From the NCBI GenBank assembly GCA_963718315.1, contig CAVQZC010000013.1:434001-498000 (forward strand): DNA of 64,000 nucleotides. The letters run 5' to 3'. Of the stretch, positions 22,970-32,438 are shown one piece after another. Both the position numbers and the translations under genes were made by a program. Source of the DNA: CAVQZC01 sp963718315 (GTDB taxonomy: Bacteria > Actinomycetota > Thermoleophilia > Gaiellales > JAICJC01). Every line of letters starts with the position of its first letter. The stretch's first letter is position 1. Under the pieces are notes generated by a model. It was not told the origin of the DNA, did not search any database, and saw only the letters and a list, made by a program, of their open reading frames with translations.

Positions 22970-24490
22970 ATGCCCAATCTCTCCACCCTCCGAGACTTCT
23001 GGCGCGGCCTTGAAGGCCGGGCTCAGGCGACCCTTGTCGGCTCGCTGCTGGCAGTGATGGTGACGATGTTCCTCATCTATCACTTCGCCTCGCAGCCCAG
23101 CTTCACGACGATTCAGACAGGGCTCGACCCGAGCACATCCAACCGCATGGCCCAGGCGCTGGGCTCGGCCGGCATCAGCTACCAGATCGAAGACGGCGGC
23201 ACCGCGATCGCGGTCAAGACCGGCTCTCAGTCCAGCGCGCAGGCGGCGCTCGGCTCGGCCGGCCTCGGCGCGGGCGCGCACACCGACATGTCGATCTTCA
23301 ACTCGAGCAGCCTGACCACGACCGACTTCCAGAACCAGGTCAACTACCAGCGCGCGCTCGAGGGCCAGATCGCCGAGACGATCGAGGGCATGCAGGGCGT
23401 CAGCTCGGCCGAGGTGCAGCTGGTGCTGCCCAAGGACCAGCTGTTCCAGGACCAGGCGTCGCAGTCCACGGCCGCGATCGTCATCGACGCCCCCACCGGC
23501 CTCGACCAGAGCAGCATCAACGGCATCGCCCACATGGTCGCCTCCAGCGTCCAGGGCCTCGACCCGTCGAACGTGACGATCACCGACCAGTCCGGCGACC
23601 TGCTGTGGCCTACCGGCGCGGGCGGCACGGGCGGCGCGCCGACCAAGCTCCAGGAGGAGCAGTCCTACGGCGCCCAGGTCTCGAGCCAGATCGACGCCTA
23701 CCTGACCAGCATCCTCGGTCCCGGCAAGGCCGATGCGCGGGTCAACGCCGACCTGAACGTCGACCAGACGTCGCAGAGCTCGGTGACCTACGACAAGAAG
23801 AGCGTCGTCCCGCTCAGCTCGACCACCAACAACGAGACGCTGAAGAGCAACGGCTCCAACGCCGGCGGCGTCGCGGGCACGGCGGGGAACATCCCCGGTT
23901 ACACCGGCGGCAGCGCTCAGGGCGGCACCTCGAACTACAGCAACAAGCAGAGCAGCGTCCAGAACGGCGTCAACAAGGTCGTCACCCAGACGACCGTCGC
24001 CCCGGGTGCGATCAACCACGAGAACGTGGCCCTGCTGATCGACAAGTCGGTGCCCGCCTCCGAGGTGGCCGCCATCAAGACGGCCGTGTCGAACATGGTC
24101 GGCCTGACGCCGAGCCGCGGCGACACGCTGTCGGTCTCGCAGCTGTCCTTCGCCAAGCCGAGCGCGTTCAGCGCCCCAGGCAGCGGCGGCCTGCCGGTCA
24201 TCGGCGGCAGCCCCATCAGCCTTGCCAAGTCGGTCGTCGTCGGCCTCGCCGCGATCGTGTTCTTCTTCCTCGCCCGGCGCAACCTGCGCAAGAAGGAAGG
24301 CGAAGCGGTCGCCCCCGAGCCCAAGTGGCTGCGCGAGATCCAGCAGACGATGCCGATCGCCCAGCTCACCCCGGCAGTACCCGACGCGATGACCGACCGC
24401 CGCCGGCAGGTGCAGTCGACGGCGGAGGAGATCGTCAGGAACCAGCCGGATCAGGTCGCCATGCAGGTCGCGCAGTGGATGAGTGAGTGA
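22970..24490 (+). CDS. fliF: Flagellar MS-ring protein FliF
   Basis: Forms the membrane ring on which the flagellum is built. 506 residues with a first membrane helix at about residues 20-40 (ATLVGSLLAVMVTMFLIYHF), two periplasmic-type ring-building domains (including NYQRALEGQIAETIEGMQGV and VQLVLPKDQLFQDQ), a glycine/serine-rich loop and a second helix (VVVGLAAIVFFFLARR) near residue 425. The short cytoplasmic tail (EEIVRNQPDQVAMQVAQWMS) is the FliG-binding end. It overlaps the fliG start by four bases. Confidence 0.95.
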   Translation: MPNLSTLRDFWRGLEGRAQATLVGSLLAVMVTMFLIYHFASQPSFTTIQTGLDPSTSNRMAQALGSAGISYQIEDGGTAIAVKTGSQSSAQAALGSAGLGAGAHTDMSIFNSSSLTTTDFQNQVNYQRALEGQIAETIEGMQGVSSAEVQLVLPKDQLFQDQASQSTAAIVIDAPTGLDQSSINGIAHMVASSVQGLDPSNVTITDQSGDLLWPTGAGGTGGAPTKLQEEQSYGAQVSSQIDAYLTSILGPGKADARVNADLNVDQTSQSSVTYDKKSVVPLSSTTNNETLKSNGSNAGGVAGTAGNIPGYTGGSAQGGTSNYSNKQSSVQNGVNKVVTQTTVAPGAINHENVALLIDKSVPASEVAAIKTAVSNMVGLTPSRGDTLSVSQLSFAKPSAFSAPGSGGLPVIGGSPISLAKSVVVGLAAIVFFFLARRNLRKKEGEAVAPEPKWLREIQQTMPIAQLTPAVPDAMTDRRRQVQSTAEEIVRNQPDQVAMQVAQWMSE

Positions 24491-25503
24491 TGGCGGAGCT
24501 GACCGGCAAGCGGAAGGCCGCCATCCTCTGCGTCTCACTCGGCAGCTCCGGCGCCGCCGAGATCTTCAAGCACCTTCCCAACGACATGATCGAGCAGCTC
24601 ACGGTCGAGATGGCGAAGACGCCGTCGGTCGAGCCGGAGCAGGCTGAGTACGTTCTCGAGGAGTTCGTCGAGGCGTCCACCGCCCGCGGCTACATCGCCG
24701 AGGGTGGTCTTCGCTATGCGCGCGAGGTGCTCGAGCAGGCGGTCGGGCGGGAGCGCGCGGCCGAGATCCTGAGCCGGCTGTCGGCCGTGATCGAGCAGAG
24801 CCCCTTCGACTACCTGCGCAGCACGCCTCCCGACCAGATCGCTGCCTTCCTCCGCAACGAGCACCCGCAGACCATTGCGCTGGTGGTGGCGCAGCTGCCG
24901 AGCACGGCGCTGGCCGCCAAGGTGATGGAGATGTTCGCACCCGAGCAACAGGCCGACGTCGCCGCCCGGATCGCCATGATGGGGCAGACCTCTCCGGAGG
25001 TCGTCAAGGAGGTCGCAACGGTGATGGAGCACAAGCTCGAGTCGGTGCTCCAGCGCGAGTACGCCGCCGCCGGCGGCGTGCGCTCTCTGGCCTCGATCCT
25101 GAACTCGTCCAACCGCGCCACCGAGCGCAACATCCTCGACCACCTGGCCACCACCGACGAGGAGCTGGCCGACGAGGTGCGCCGGCTGCTGTTCGTCTTC
25201 GAGGACATCCTCAAGCTCGACGACCGCGCCATCCAGCTCGTGCTGCGGGAGGTCGATTCCAAGGATCTGGCGCTCGCCATGCGCGGCTCCACCTCTGACG
25301 TCCAGGAGAAGATCCTGGCCAACATGTCCCAGCGCGGCGCCGAGATGCTGCGGGAGGAGATGGAGTTCATGCCGCCGCAGCGGCGGCGGGTGGTCGAGGA
25401 GGCGCAGACCAAGATCGTCGCGGTCGTCCGCCGGCTGGAGGACAGCGGCGAGATCGTGATCGCCCGCGGCGGCGGTGACGAGGACGATGAGTTCATCGGC
25501 TGA
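24487..25503 (+). CDS. fliG: Flagellar motor switch protein FliG
   Basis: Rotor protein that meets MotA and FliM. 338 residues from GTG 24487 (GTGA overlap with fliF) or ATG 24490. N-terminal domain ELTGKRKAAILCVSLGSSGA; middle domain with EHPQTIALVVAQLPS (the EHPQ motif); C-terminal torque helix with charged residues DDRAIQLVLREVDSKDLALA and ENMSQR-like LANMSQRGAEMLREEM. All parts are intact. Confidence 0.96.
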   Translation: MMAELTGKRKAAILCVSLGSSGAAEIFKHLPNDMIEQLTVEMAKTPSVEPEQAEYVLEEFVEASTARGYIAEGGLRYAREVLEQAVGRERAAEILSRLSAVIEQSPFDYLRSTPPDQIAAFLRNEHPQTIALVVAQLPSTALAAKVMEMFAPEQQADVAARIAMMGQTSPEVVKEVATVMEHKLESVLQREYAAAGGVRSLASILNSSNRATERNILDHLATTDEELADEVRRLLFVFEDILKLDDRAIQLVLREVDSKDLALAMRGSTSDVQEKILANMSQRGAEMLREEMEFMPPQRRRVVEEAQTKIVAVVRRLEDSGEIVIARGGGDEDDEFIG

Positions 25504-26089
25504 GCTGTTCGAGTTCGGCGACCTCGCCCCCCTCCCCGGGGGCGCCGGCGGTGGACCTGCCTCGTTGGAGGCGCTCGCCCAGGCCGCCCGGGATCGCGGA
25601 CAGGTGGCGGGCTTCGAGGCGGGGCGCAAGGACGCGCTGACGGCCCTCGAGCCGGCGATGGAGGCGATGCACGCCGCCCTCGCCGACATGCGCCAGGTGC
25701 ACGAGGAGTTTCTGATCGAGGCCGAGCAGGCCGCCGTCGATCTCGCGCTTCAGCTCGCGCGGAAGATCGTCGCCGCCCACATCGAGATCGACCGTGAGGC
25801 GGTGATCAGCGTCGTCACCGGAGCGTTGCGGCGAACGACCGTCCGCGACCAGCTGGTGCTGGAGGTGCATCCGGACGACTTCGAGCTGGTGCGTGACGCC
25901 GCCGAGGACCTGGCAAACCGGGTCGGCGGGATTCACCGCATCGACGTGGTCGCCGAGCGCCGCGTCGACCGCGGCGGCTGCGTGGTACGCACCGTGGAAG
26001 GCGAGATCGACGCCGGAATCGGCGCGCAGCTGGATCGCGCCGCCGAGATCTTCGCGAACACCCTGCAGGTGGCGCCCGGCGATGATTGA
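25487..26089 (+). CDS. fliH: Flagellar export ATPase regulator FliH
   Basis: Dimeric regulator that links the FliI ATPase to the rotor. 200 residues from ATG 25487, which overlaps the end of fliG by 17 bases; a GTG 12 bases earlier is possible. After a disordered start there is a long helix (MEAMHAALADMRQVHEEFLI) and the V-ATPase E-subunit-like C-terminal domain with AVDLALQLARKIVAAHIEID and VAERRVDRGGCVVRTVEGEI. It overlaps fliI by eight bases. Confidence 0.9.
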   Translation: MSSSAELFEFGDLAPLPGGAGGGPASLEALAQAARDRGQVAGFEAGRKDALTALEPAMEAMHAALADMRQVHEEFLIEAEQAAVDLALQLARKIVAAHIEIDREAVISVVTGALRRTTVRDQLVLEVHPDDFELVRDAAEDLANRVGGIHRIDVVAERRVDRGGCVVRTVEGEIDAGIGAQLDRAAEIFANTLQVAPGDD

Positions 26090-27476
26090 CGCATCGCTGA
26101 ACCGGCTCTCGGTGGCGCTGCAGGACTCCGACCTGCACCACGTCCGGGGCCGGGTGACCAACCTGATCGGCCTCGTCATCGAGTGCACGGGCCTCCGCGC
26201 CGAGGTGGGCGAGCTGTGCAGCATCGCGACCGGGCGCAACCGCCCGGACGTACCTGCCGAGGTGGTCGGTTTCCGCGACGGGCGGACACTGCTGATGCCG
26301 CTCGGCAACATGCAGGGGATCGGCCCCGGCACCCCGGTCTCGGCGACCGGTGACTCGTTCCGGGTGCCGGTCGGCGACCAGCTGCTGGGACGGGTGCTGG
26401 ACGGCCTCGGCCGCCCGATCGACGGTGGGCCTGCGATCCGCGCCAGCGAGCTTCGCCCCGCAGCCGGAGCGCCGCCTTCCCCGATGGCGCGCTCGATGAT
26501 CGACCGCCGGCTGCCGCTCGGCGTGCGCACGCTGGACACGCTGGTGCCGTGCGGGCGCGGCCAGCGGCTGGGGATCTTCGCCGGCTCCGGTGTCGGCAAG
26601 TCGAGCCTGCTGGGCATGATCGCCCGCTCGACCCAGGCGTCGGTCAATGTCATCTGCCTGGTCGGCGAGCGCGGCCGCGAGCTGCGCGAGTTCATCGAGC
26701 GTGACCTGGGCGCGGCGCTCGAGCGCTCGGTGGTGGTGGTCGCCACCTCCGACGAGCCGGCGCTGATCAGGATCAAGGCGGCGATGGTCGCGACCACCAT
26801 CGCCGAGCGCTTCCGCGACGAGGGCGCCGACGTGCTGCTGATGATGGACTCGATCACCCGCCTGGCCATGTCCCAGCGCGAGATCGGGCTTGCCATCGGC
26901 GAGCCGCCGGCAACCCGCGGCTACACCCCCAGCGTGTTCGCGATGCTGCCCGGCCTGCTGGAGCGGGCGGGCACCAGCGCCGAGGGCTCGATCACCGGGC
27001 TCTACACCGTGCTGGTCGAGGGCGACGACATGAACGAGCCGGTGGCCGACGCCGCCCGGTCGATCCTCGACGGCCACTGCGTCCTTACCCGCGAGCTCGC
27101 CCACCGCAACCACTACCCGGCGATCGACGTGCTGCAGTCCGTGTCACGGCTCGCCGACCAGGTGACGACGCCGGAGGTGCGCGCATCCGCGGCGGCGCTG
27201 CGCGAGGTGCTGGCGTCGTACCGGTCGAAGGAGGACCTGATCTCGATCGGGGCGTATACGCCGGGAGCCGATCCAGGCGTCGACTACGCCATCGCCAAGC
27301 TGCCTGCGATCGAGGCCTTCCTGCGCCAGCAGAAGCCCGGTGATGGAGTCGTCGCCAGCCCGGCTGAGGAATACGACCGGCAGCTGTGCGCCCTCATGGC
27401 AGACCGCCCGGCAGCACCTACATTCGCCCTACCTGCCGCCGATTACGGGGACGCAGTCAAGCTCTTGGAGGCCTGA
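26082..27476 (+). CDS. fliI: Flagellum-specific export ATPase FliI
   Basis: Energises unfolding and export of flagellar substrates. 464 residues; F1-beta-like core with Walker A FAGSGVGKSSLLG (about residue 165), the catalytic glutamate region VGERGRELREFIERDL, Walker B VLLMMDSITRLA and the family motif GEPPATRGYTPSVFAMLP. The start is the ATG at 26082, inside the end of fliH. The last codons contain a possible sigma-28 promoter for cheW. Confidence 0.96.
   Translation: MIDASLNRLSVALQDSDLHHVRGRVTNLIGLVIECTGLRAEVGELCSIATGRNRPDVPAEVVGFRDGRTLLMPLGNMQGIGPGTPVSATGDSFRVPVGDQLLGRVLDGLGRPIDGGPAIRASELRPAAGAPPSPMARSMIDRRLPLGVRTLDTLVPCGRGQRLGIFAGSGVGKSSLLGMIARSTQASVNVICLVGERGRELREFIERDLGAALERSVVVVATSDEPALIRIKAAMVATTIAERFRDEGADVLLMMDSITRLAMSQREIGLAIGEPPATRGYTPSVFAMLPGLLERAGTSAEGSITGLYTVLVEGDDMNEPVADAARSILDGHCVLTRELAHRNHYPAIDVLQSVSRLADQVTTPEVRASAAALREVLASYRSKEDLISIGAYTPGADPGVDYAIAKLPAIEAFLRQQKPGDGVVASPAEEYDRQLCALMADRPAAPTFALPAADYGDAVKLLEA
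27419..27445 (+). promoter_or_regulatory. Candidate sigma-28-type promoter for cheW
   Basis: TACA (27419-27422), 15 bases, GCCGATTA (27438-27445), inside the 3' end of fliI and 31 bases before cheW. The -10 is excellent but the -35 departs from TNAA, and coding constraint also shapes this stretch. Confidence 0.4.
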
Positions 27477-27913
27477 TGTCGACCAGCGAAACGACACGGC
27501 AGCTCGTGATCTTCTCCCTTGGTGCGGAGGAGTACGCGCTGCCCATCACCCGTGTGCAGGAGATCATCCGCTACACGGAGCCACGCAGTGTCGCATCGCC
27601 GACGGCGTGGATACGGGGCGTGATCAACCTCCGGGGCAAGATCGTGCCCGTCTGCGACCTGGCGCTCCGGCTGGGCCTTCCCACCGAGCGCGCGGAGAGC
27701 GCAAAGATCGTGATCGTCGAGACCCAGATGGGAACCGCCGGCGTGATCGTCGATGACGTCGAGGAGGTGCTGACGGTCTCCGAGGACCAGCTCGAAAGCG
27801 TCCCCAGCGCCGACGCCGACTACGTCGAGGCGATCGCGAAGGTCGGCGACCGGCTCGCGATCCTGCTCAATCCCGACGGCCTGTTTGCGGGCGTCGAGAT
27901 CGCAGCAGCCTGA
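27476..27913 (+). CDS. cheW: Chemotaxis coupling protein CheW
   Basis: Adapter linking chemoreceptors to CheA. 145 residues of a single CheW (SH3-like) domain: QLVIFSLGAEEYALPITRVQ, the conserved WIRGVINLRGKIVPVCDLAL, and VDDVEEVLTVSEDQLESVP. The start shares a base with the fliI stop (TGATG). No chemoreceptor gene is present in the window. Confidence 0.95.
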   Translation: MSTSETTRQLVIFSLGAEEYALPITRVQEIIRYTEPRSVASPTAWIRGVINLRGKIVPVCDLALRLGLPTERAESAKIVIVETQMGTAGVIVDDVEEVLTVSEDQLESVPSADADYVEAIAKVGDRLAILLNPDGLFAGVEIAAA

Positions 27914-27971
27914 GTTCACCCACAACCGAGCACCCGCGGCGCCAACCGGCGGCGGCGCCGCACTTCACACG

Positions 27972-29042
27972 ATGGCCCACCCCTCCCCCTCACCCGCCCG
28001 GCCTCTGCGGATCGTGATCGCAGACGACTCTGGTTTCATGCGCAAGATGCTGGCCGACGCCCTGGCGAATCAGGGCTTCGAGGTCGTTGCCTCGGCCTGC
28101 AACGGGGACGAGGCGCTGGCCGTCTGCACCGCGCTGCGCCCCGACGTGCTGACGCTCGATCTGGCGATGCCGGGCCTCGACGGGATCGGCGTCCTGCGCG
28201 CGCTGCGCGACACCGCCTCGCCGATTCCGGTGGTGGTCGTCTCGGCCTTCTCGCCGGCACACGGCGCCCGGGCCGTCGACGCTCTGGCCGAGGGCGCCGT
28301 CGAGCTGGTGGCAAAGCCCTCCGTCGGCAACACCGCGACCGACTTCTTCGGCGAGCTTGGCGACAAGGTGCGGGCTGCCGCCGCCTCGCGCCGGTCGCCG
28401 CGGCTGGCGGCAACAGCGCCGGCCGCTTCGCACATTCCGGTCACGCCCGCGCCGGCCCGGCCTGCGACGGGCGTACGTGTCCGCCGGACGGTCGTGATCG
28501 CCTGCTCGACAGGCGGCCCACGGGCGCTGTCCGAGCTGCTCCCGATGCTTCCTGCCCGGCTTGGCGACGGCGTGCTGATCGTCCAGCACATGCCGGCCGG
28601 CTTCACGTCGTCGCTGGCAACGCGGCTCGACGCCGCCAGCCAGCTGCACGTGGTCGAGGCGGCCGGGAACGAGTCGCTCGATCCGGGAACGGCGCTGCTG
28701 GCGCCGGGCGGATCGCACCTGCGGCTCGATCCCCGCAATCACAGCCGGTTGTCCGACGAGGCGGAGATCGGCGGCCTGCGGCCCCGCGCCGACCTGACCA
28801 TCGCCGACGCCGCGAAGGCCTTCGGCGCCCGCACGTTGCTGGTCGTCCTCACCGGGATGGGCAAGGACGGGCTCGAGGGCGCGCGCGCCGTGCGCGCCGC
28901 CGGCGGCCGGATCCTGGTCGAGGCGGAGTCGACGTGCACCGTCTATGGAATGCCGCGCGCGATCTCGGAGGCCGGTCTGGCCGACGCCGAGCTGCCGCTG
29001 CCGGAGCTCGCTGCAGCGATCGTGCTGGAGGCAGGCTCGTGA
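27972..29042 (+). CDS. cheB: Chemotaxis methylesterase/deamidase CheB
   Basis: Removes methyl groups from chemoreceptors when phosphorylated by CheA. 356 residues from ATG 27972. The receiver domain has the acidic pair ADD, the phospho-aspartate in LTLDLAMPG and lysine in VAKPS. After a proline/alanine linker the catalytic domain shows the serine in ACSTGGPRAL, histidine in VQHMPAGFT and aspartate in LTGMGKDGLEG. No Shine-Dalgarno is visible in the 58-base gap after cheW. It overlaps cheR by four bases (GTGA). Confidence 0.95.
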   Translation: MAHPSPSPARPLRIVIADDSGFMRKMLADALANQGFEVVASACNGDEALAVCTALRPDVLTLDLAMPGLDGIGVLRALRDTASPIPVVVVSAFSPAHGARAVDALAEGAVELVAKPSVGNTATDFFGELGDKVRAAAASRRSPRLAATAPAASHIPVTPAPARPATGVRVRRTVVIACSTGGPRALSELLPMLPARLGDGVLIVQHMPAGFTSSLATRLDAASQLHVVEAAGNESLDPGTALLAPGGSHLRLDPRNHSRLSDEAEIGGLRPRADLTIADAAKAFGARTLLVVLTGMGKDGLEGARAVRAAGGRILVEAESTCTVYGMPRAISEAGLADAELPLPELAAAIVLEAGS

Positions 29043-29833
29043 GCGGGCTCGCCTACCAGCGCGACGACTACCTCGACTTCTGCGAGGGCATCCGCCGGCT
29101 GACCGGAATCGACCTGGGCCAGTACAAGCGCCCTCAGATGGAGCGCCGGATCCGCTCCTTCGCCGAGAGCCGCGCCGCAGCCTCGCTGCCCGACTACCTG
29201 CGCCGGCTGAGCGACGACCGCGCGCAGCTCGAGAGCTTTCTCGACCGGATGACGATCAACGTCTCGCAGCTCTGGCGCAATCCCGAGCAGTGGGACCGGA
29301 TCGCGACCAGCGTGCTGCCCGAACTGGCCGAGGCCGGCCGGATCCGCTGCTGGAGCGCGGGCTGCTCCTACGGCGCCGAGGCCTACACCCTGGCCGCGCT
29401 CTGCCGCAGCACGGTGCCCGCGGCATCGGCGGAGGTGCACGGCACGGACATCGACGGCCGGATGGTCGAGCGCGCCCGGGCCGGCGTGTTCAGCGAGGCC
29501 GACGCCCGCAGCGCGCCTCCCGCGGAGCTCAAGCGCTGGTTCGATCGCACCGAGAACGGCGACTGGCAGGCCAGGGCCGAGCTGCGGATGCTGACCAGGT
29601 TCGAGACCGGCGACCTGCTCCGCGACCGCTTCCCCGAGGCCGGGTACGACCTGGTGGCGTGCCGCAACGTCGTCATCTACTTCACCGAGCCGGTGCGCGA
29701 CGCGCTCCATGCTCGGCTTGCCGAGTCCCTCCGCCCCGGCGGGTACCTGCTGATCGGCTCCACCGAGCGGATCACCGCCCCGGCCGGCATGGGGCTCGAG
29801 CCGGTCCATCCCTTCCTCTACCGGAGAGCGTGA
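29039..29833 (+). CDS. cheR: Chemotaxis receptor methyltransferase CheR
   Basis: S-adenosylmethionine-dependent glutamyl methyltransferase. 264 residues from GTG 29039. N-terminal helical domain (FCEGIRRLTGIDLGQYKR) with the arginine-rich MERRIRSFAE, then the Rossmann domain with RCWSAGCSYGAEAYTLA as the SAM loop, HGTDIDGRM, and YDLVACRNVVIYF. The last bases overlap the cheA ATG (TGATG). Confidence 0.95.
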   Translation: MSGLAYQRDDYLDFCEGIRRLTGIDLGQYKRPQMERRIRSFAESRAAASLPDYLRRLSDDRAQLESFLDRMTINVSQLWRNPEQWDRIATSVLPELAEAGRIRCWSAGCSYGAEAYTLAALCRSTVPAASAEVHGTDIDGRMVERARAGVFSEADARSAPPAELKRWFDRTENGDWQARAELRMLTRFETGDLLRDRFPEAGYDLVACRNVVIYFTEPVRDALHARLAESLRPGGYLLIGSTERITAPAGMGLEPVHPFLYRRA

Positions 29834-31827
29834 TGGACACCTCCGAGTACATGAGCATGTTCCTGGCCGAGAGCCGCGAGCACCTCGACGCGCTCAACCT
29901 GGCGGTGATCCGGATCGAGGAGACCCCGGACGACCGCGACACGCTCGACGAGATCTTCCGCACCGCGCACTCGCTGAAGGGCATGAGCGCGACCATGGGC
30001 TTTGCCCAGATTGCCGCACTGACTCACAAGATGGAGGACGTGTTCGAGGTGCTCCGCGGGCGCACCGAGGGCGTCGGCCGGAGTGCCATCGACGTCCTGC
30101 TCGAATGCCTCGACGCGCTGTCCGGCGCCGTCGAGTCGATCGCCGAGGAGGGCGCCGAGAGCCTCGATCCCGCCGCGTTGATCGTCCGCCTCGAGAGCCT
30201 GCTTCGTGACGAGGATGCTGCGGCTCGCGCCCAGGCGAGCGCCGGGGCTGCGCCGTCCATCGATCTGCCCGAGGGACTTGACGGTGTCTCGGTCGCCCAC
30301 GTGCGAGCCGAGCTGGCTGCCGGCGTGATGATGCCGTCGGTGCGCGCCTACATGGTGCTGGCCGCACTCGGCGATCACGGCGAGCTGATCGGCTCGGCGC
30401 CCTCACCCGAGGCCGTCGAGACCTTCGATGGCTCCGTCATCGAGGCATGGCTGGCCACCGACCACGAGCACAGCGCCATCGAGAAGACCGTTCTCGGCGT
30501 CCCCGACGTGGGGCGCGCCGTCGTGCGCGACCACACGGCCGCGGCCGAGACCGCAGCATCTCCCGCCGCTCCGGCCACCGCCAAGACGCAGGCGAACCGC
30601 TCCGAGCCGGGCCGCAAGGCTGCGGCCACCGTCCGCGTCGACGCCGAGCGGCTCGACCAGCTGATGCACCTGATGGGCGAGCTGGTCGTCAATCGCACCA
30701 CCGTCGAGAGCCTCGCCGGCAACGCCCACGTCGAGGGTCTCAGCGAGGCGGTGCAGGATCTGACCCGCAGCTCCCAGGCGCTGCAGGCGCTGGTGATGCA
30801 GGTGCGGATGATCCCCGTCGAGGCCGTCTTCCTGCGCTTCCCGCGCCTCGTCCGCGACCTGTCGTCGAAGTTCGGGAAGCAGGTCGAGCTGGTGCTGACC
30901 GGCCAGGACACCGAGCTCGACCGCACCGTGGTCGACATGCTCGGCGATCCGCTCGTGCACCTCGTCCGCAACTCGCTCGACCACGCCCTGGAGATGCCTG
31001 ACGAGCGCCGTGCGGCCGGCAAGCAGGAGACCGGCGTCCTCGAGATCGCCGCCCGCCACGCCGGCAGCAACGTCGTCATCACCGTCCGCGACGACGGTCG
31101 CGGCGTCGATCCCGCGCGGGTCGCCCGGAAGGCGCTCGAGCGCGGCCTGATCACCGCCGACCAGGTCGCCGAGGTCGACATGGACCGCGCGATCGAGCTG
31201 CTGTTCTCGGCCGGTTTCTCGACCGCCGAGGAGACCAGCGACATCTCCGGCCGCGGCGTCGGCATGGACGCGGTTCGCAACGCCATCCGCGAGCTCGGCG
31301 GCGCCGTCCAGATGACGTCCGGGCTGGGCACCGGCACCACCGTGCACATCCGGCTGCCGCTGACGCTGGCGATCATGCCGGCCCTGCTGACCGAGGCCAA
31401 CGGCACGCCGCTCGCGATCCCGCTGGAGCGGGTCGAGCGCACGCTGAACCTCGCCGATCAGGTCGTCCGCTCGGTCACCGGCCGGCGGATGCTGGTGCTC
31501 GACGACGGTGTGCTCCCGCTGCTCGAGCTGGGCTCGGCCCTCGGATACCCGTCCGGGGCGCCCGGCGACTACGTCGTCATCGTCCGCGGCGCGGAGCAGC
31601 GGCTCGCGCTTGCGGTCTCACGCCTGGTCGGTCAGCGAGAGCTGGTCACCCGGCCGCTTCCCAGCGAGGTCGGAGACGGACTCGCACTCTCGGGCGGAGC
31701 AGTTCTCTCGGACGGTTCGATCGCCCTCATCGTCGACTGCGACGCGCTCGCCGAGCAGTCCCGCACCTTTCCCGTGACCACCAACGGCCGTGCCGGGAGC
31801 CCCCCGACCCTGGCCCACGCCGCCTAG
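29833..31827 (+). CDS. cheA: Chemotaxis histidine kinase CheA
   Basis: Central kinase of chemotaxis. 664 residues. P1 HPt domain with the phospho-histidine in FRTAHSLKGMSATMG (about residue 45); a middle region of low conservation where the CheY-binding P2 domain would sit; P3 dimer helices (RLDQLMHLMGELVVNRTTVE); P4 ATPase with the N box LVHLVRNSLDHALEMPDER and G boxes VRDDGRGVDPARVA and ISGRGVGMDAVR; P5 CheW-like domain at the C-terminus. All catalytic elements are intact. It is coupled to cheR. Confidence 0.96.
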   Translation: MDTSEYMSMFLAESREHLDALNLAVIRIEETPDDRDTLDEIFRTAHSLKGMSATMGFAQIAALTHKMEDVFEVLRGRTEGVGRSAIDVLLECLDALSGAVESIAEEGAESLDPAALIVRLESLLRDEDAAARAQASAGAAPSIDLPEGLDGVSVAHVRAELAAGVMMPSVRAYMVLAALGDHGELIGSAPSPEAVETFDGSVIEAWLATDHEHSAIEKTVLGVPDVGRAVVRDHTAAAETAASPAAPATAKTQANRSEPGRKAAATVRVDAERLDQLMHLMGELVVNRTTVESLAGNAHVEGLSEAVQDLTRSSQALQALVMQVRMIPVEAVFLRFPRLVRDLSSKFGKQVELVLTGQDTELDRTVVDMLGDPLVHLVRNSLDHALEMPDERRAAGKQETGVLEIAARHAGSNVVITVRDDGRGVDPARVARKALERGLITADQVAEVDMDRAIELLFSAGFSTAEETSDISGRGVGMDAVRNAIRELGGAVQMTSGLGTGTTVHIRLPLTLAIMPALLTEANGTPLAIPLERVERTLNLADQVVRSVTGRRMLVLDDGVLPLLELGSALGYPSGAPGDYVVIVRGAEQRLALAVSRLVGQRELVTRPLPSEVGDGLALSGGAVLSDGSIALIVDCDALAEQSRTFPVTTNGRAGSPPTLAHAA

Positions 31828-31837
31828 GAGGACAAGC

Positions 31838-32434
31838 ATGGAATTGTCGGAGATCCAGCTCGACGCGTTGCGCGAAATGGCCAATATCGGCTCAGGCAAC
31901 GCTGCCACCGCGCTGGCGGGCATGCTCGGCCGCCCGGTCGATCTGTCGGTGCCGCTGGCGGCGGCGCTGCCACTACCCGAGGCGGTCGACGCAGTCGGCG
32001 CCATCGAGGGCGTGGTCACGGCCGTCGCGATCCCCGTGATGGGCGAGCTCGAGGGCATCGTCCTGCTCACCTTCCCAGTGCCCAGCGCTCAGGTCCTGAG
32101 CGGATTCCTGGGTGTGGTCGACGACCCCGAGATGGAGCTGTCCGCGCTGAGCGAGATCGGCAACATCCTCGGCTCGTCGTACGTCAACGCGCTGGGTGCG
32201 ATGACCGGCATCGGGATGGAGCCGTGCCCGCCGCAGGCCGTGACCGACATGCTCGGCGCGATCGTGGCGTCGGTGCTGGCGGCAGCGGCGGAGCAGTCCG
32301 ACACAGCGCTGCTGCTCGACTCCAACCTGGTGGTCGAGGGCGCAGCCTGCGAGTTCGGGTTCCTCTTCGTCCCCTACGAGAACGGGATCGTGCAGCTGCT
32401 GACCCGTCTTGGCCTGTGGGAGCAGGCGGCGTAG
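31838..32434 (+). CDS. cheC: CheY-P phosphatase CheC
   Basis: 198 residues from ATG 31838, with AGGAGG ten bases upstream, one of the strongest ribosome sites in this operon. Two CheC phosphatase motifs, each with E and N on a helix, are visible: LREMANIGSGNAATALA (about residue 13) and LSEIGNILGSSYVNALG (about residue 105). CheC dephosphorylates CheY-P and is activated by CheD, whose gene follows. There is no CheZ in the window, consistent with a Bacillus-type circuit. Confidence 0.92.
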   Translation: MELSEIQLDALREMANIGSGNAATALAGMLGRPVDLSVPLAAALPLPEAVDAVGAIEGVVTAVAIPVMGELEGIVLLTFPVPSAQVLSGFLGVVDDPEMELSALSEIGNILGSSYVNALGAMTGIGMEPCPPQAVTDMLGAIVASVLAAAAEQSDTALLLDSNLVVEGAACEFGFLFVPYENGIVQLLTRLGLWEQAA

Positions 32435-32438
32435 ACCT

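Noticed and set aside
22910..24538. 542-codon minus-strand frame opposite fliF
   Set aside because: It is antisense to an intact FliF and its composition is that of a shadow frame.
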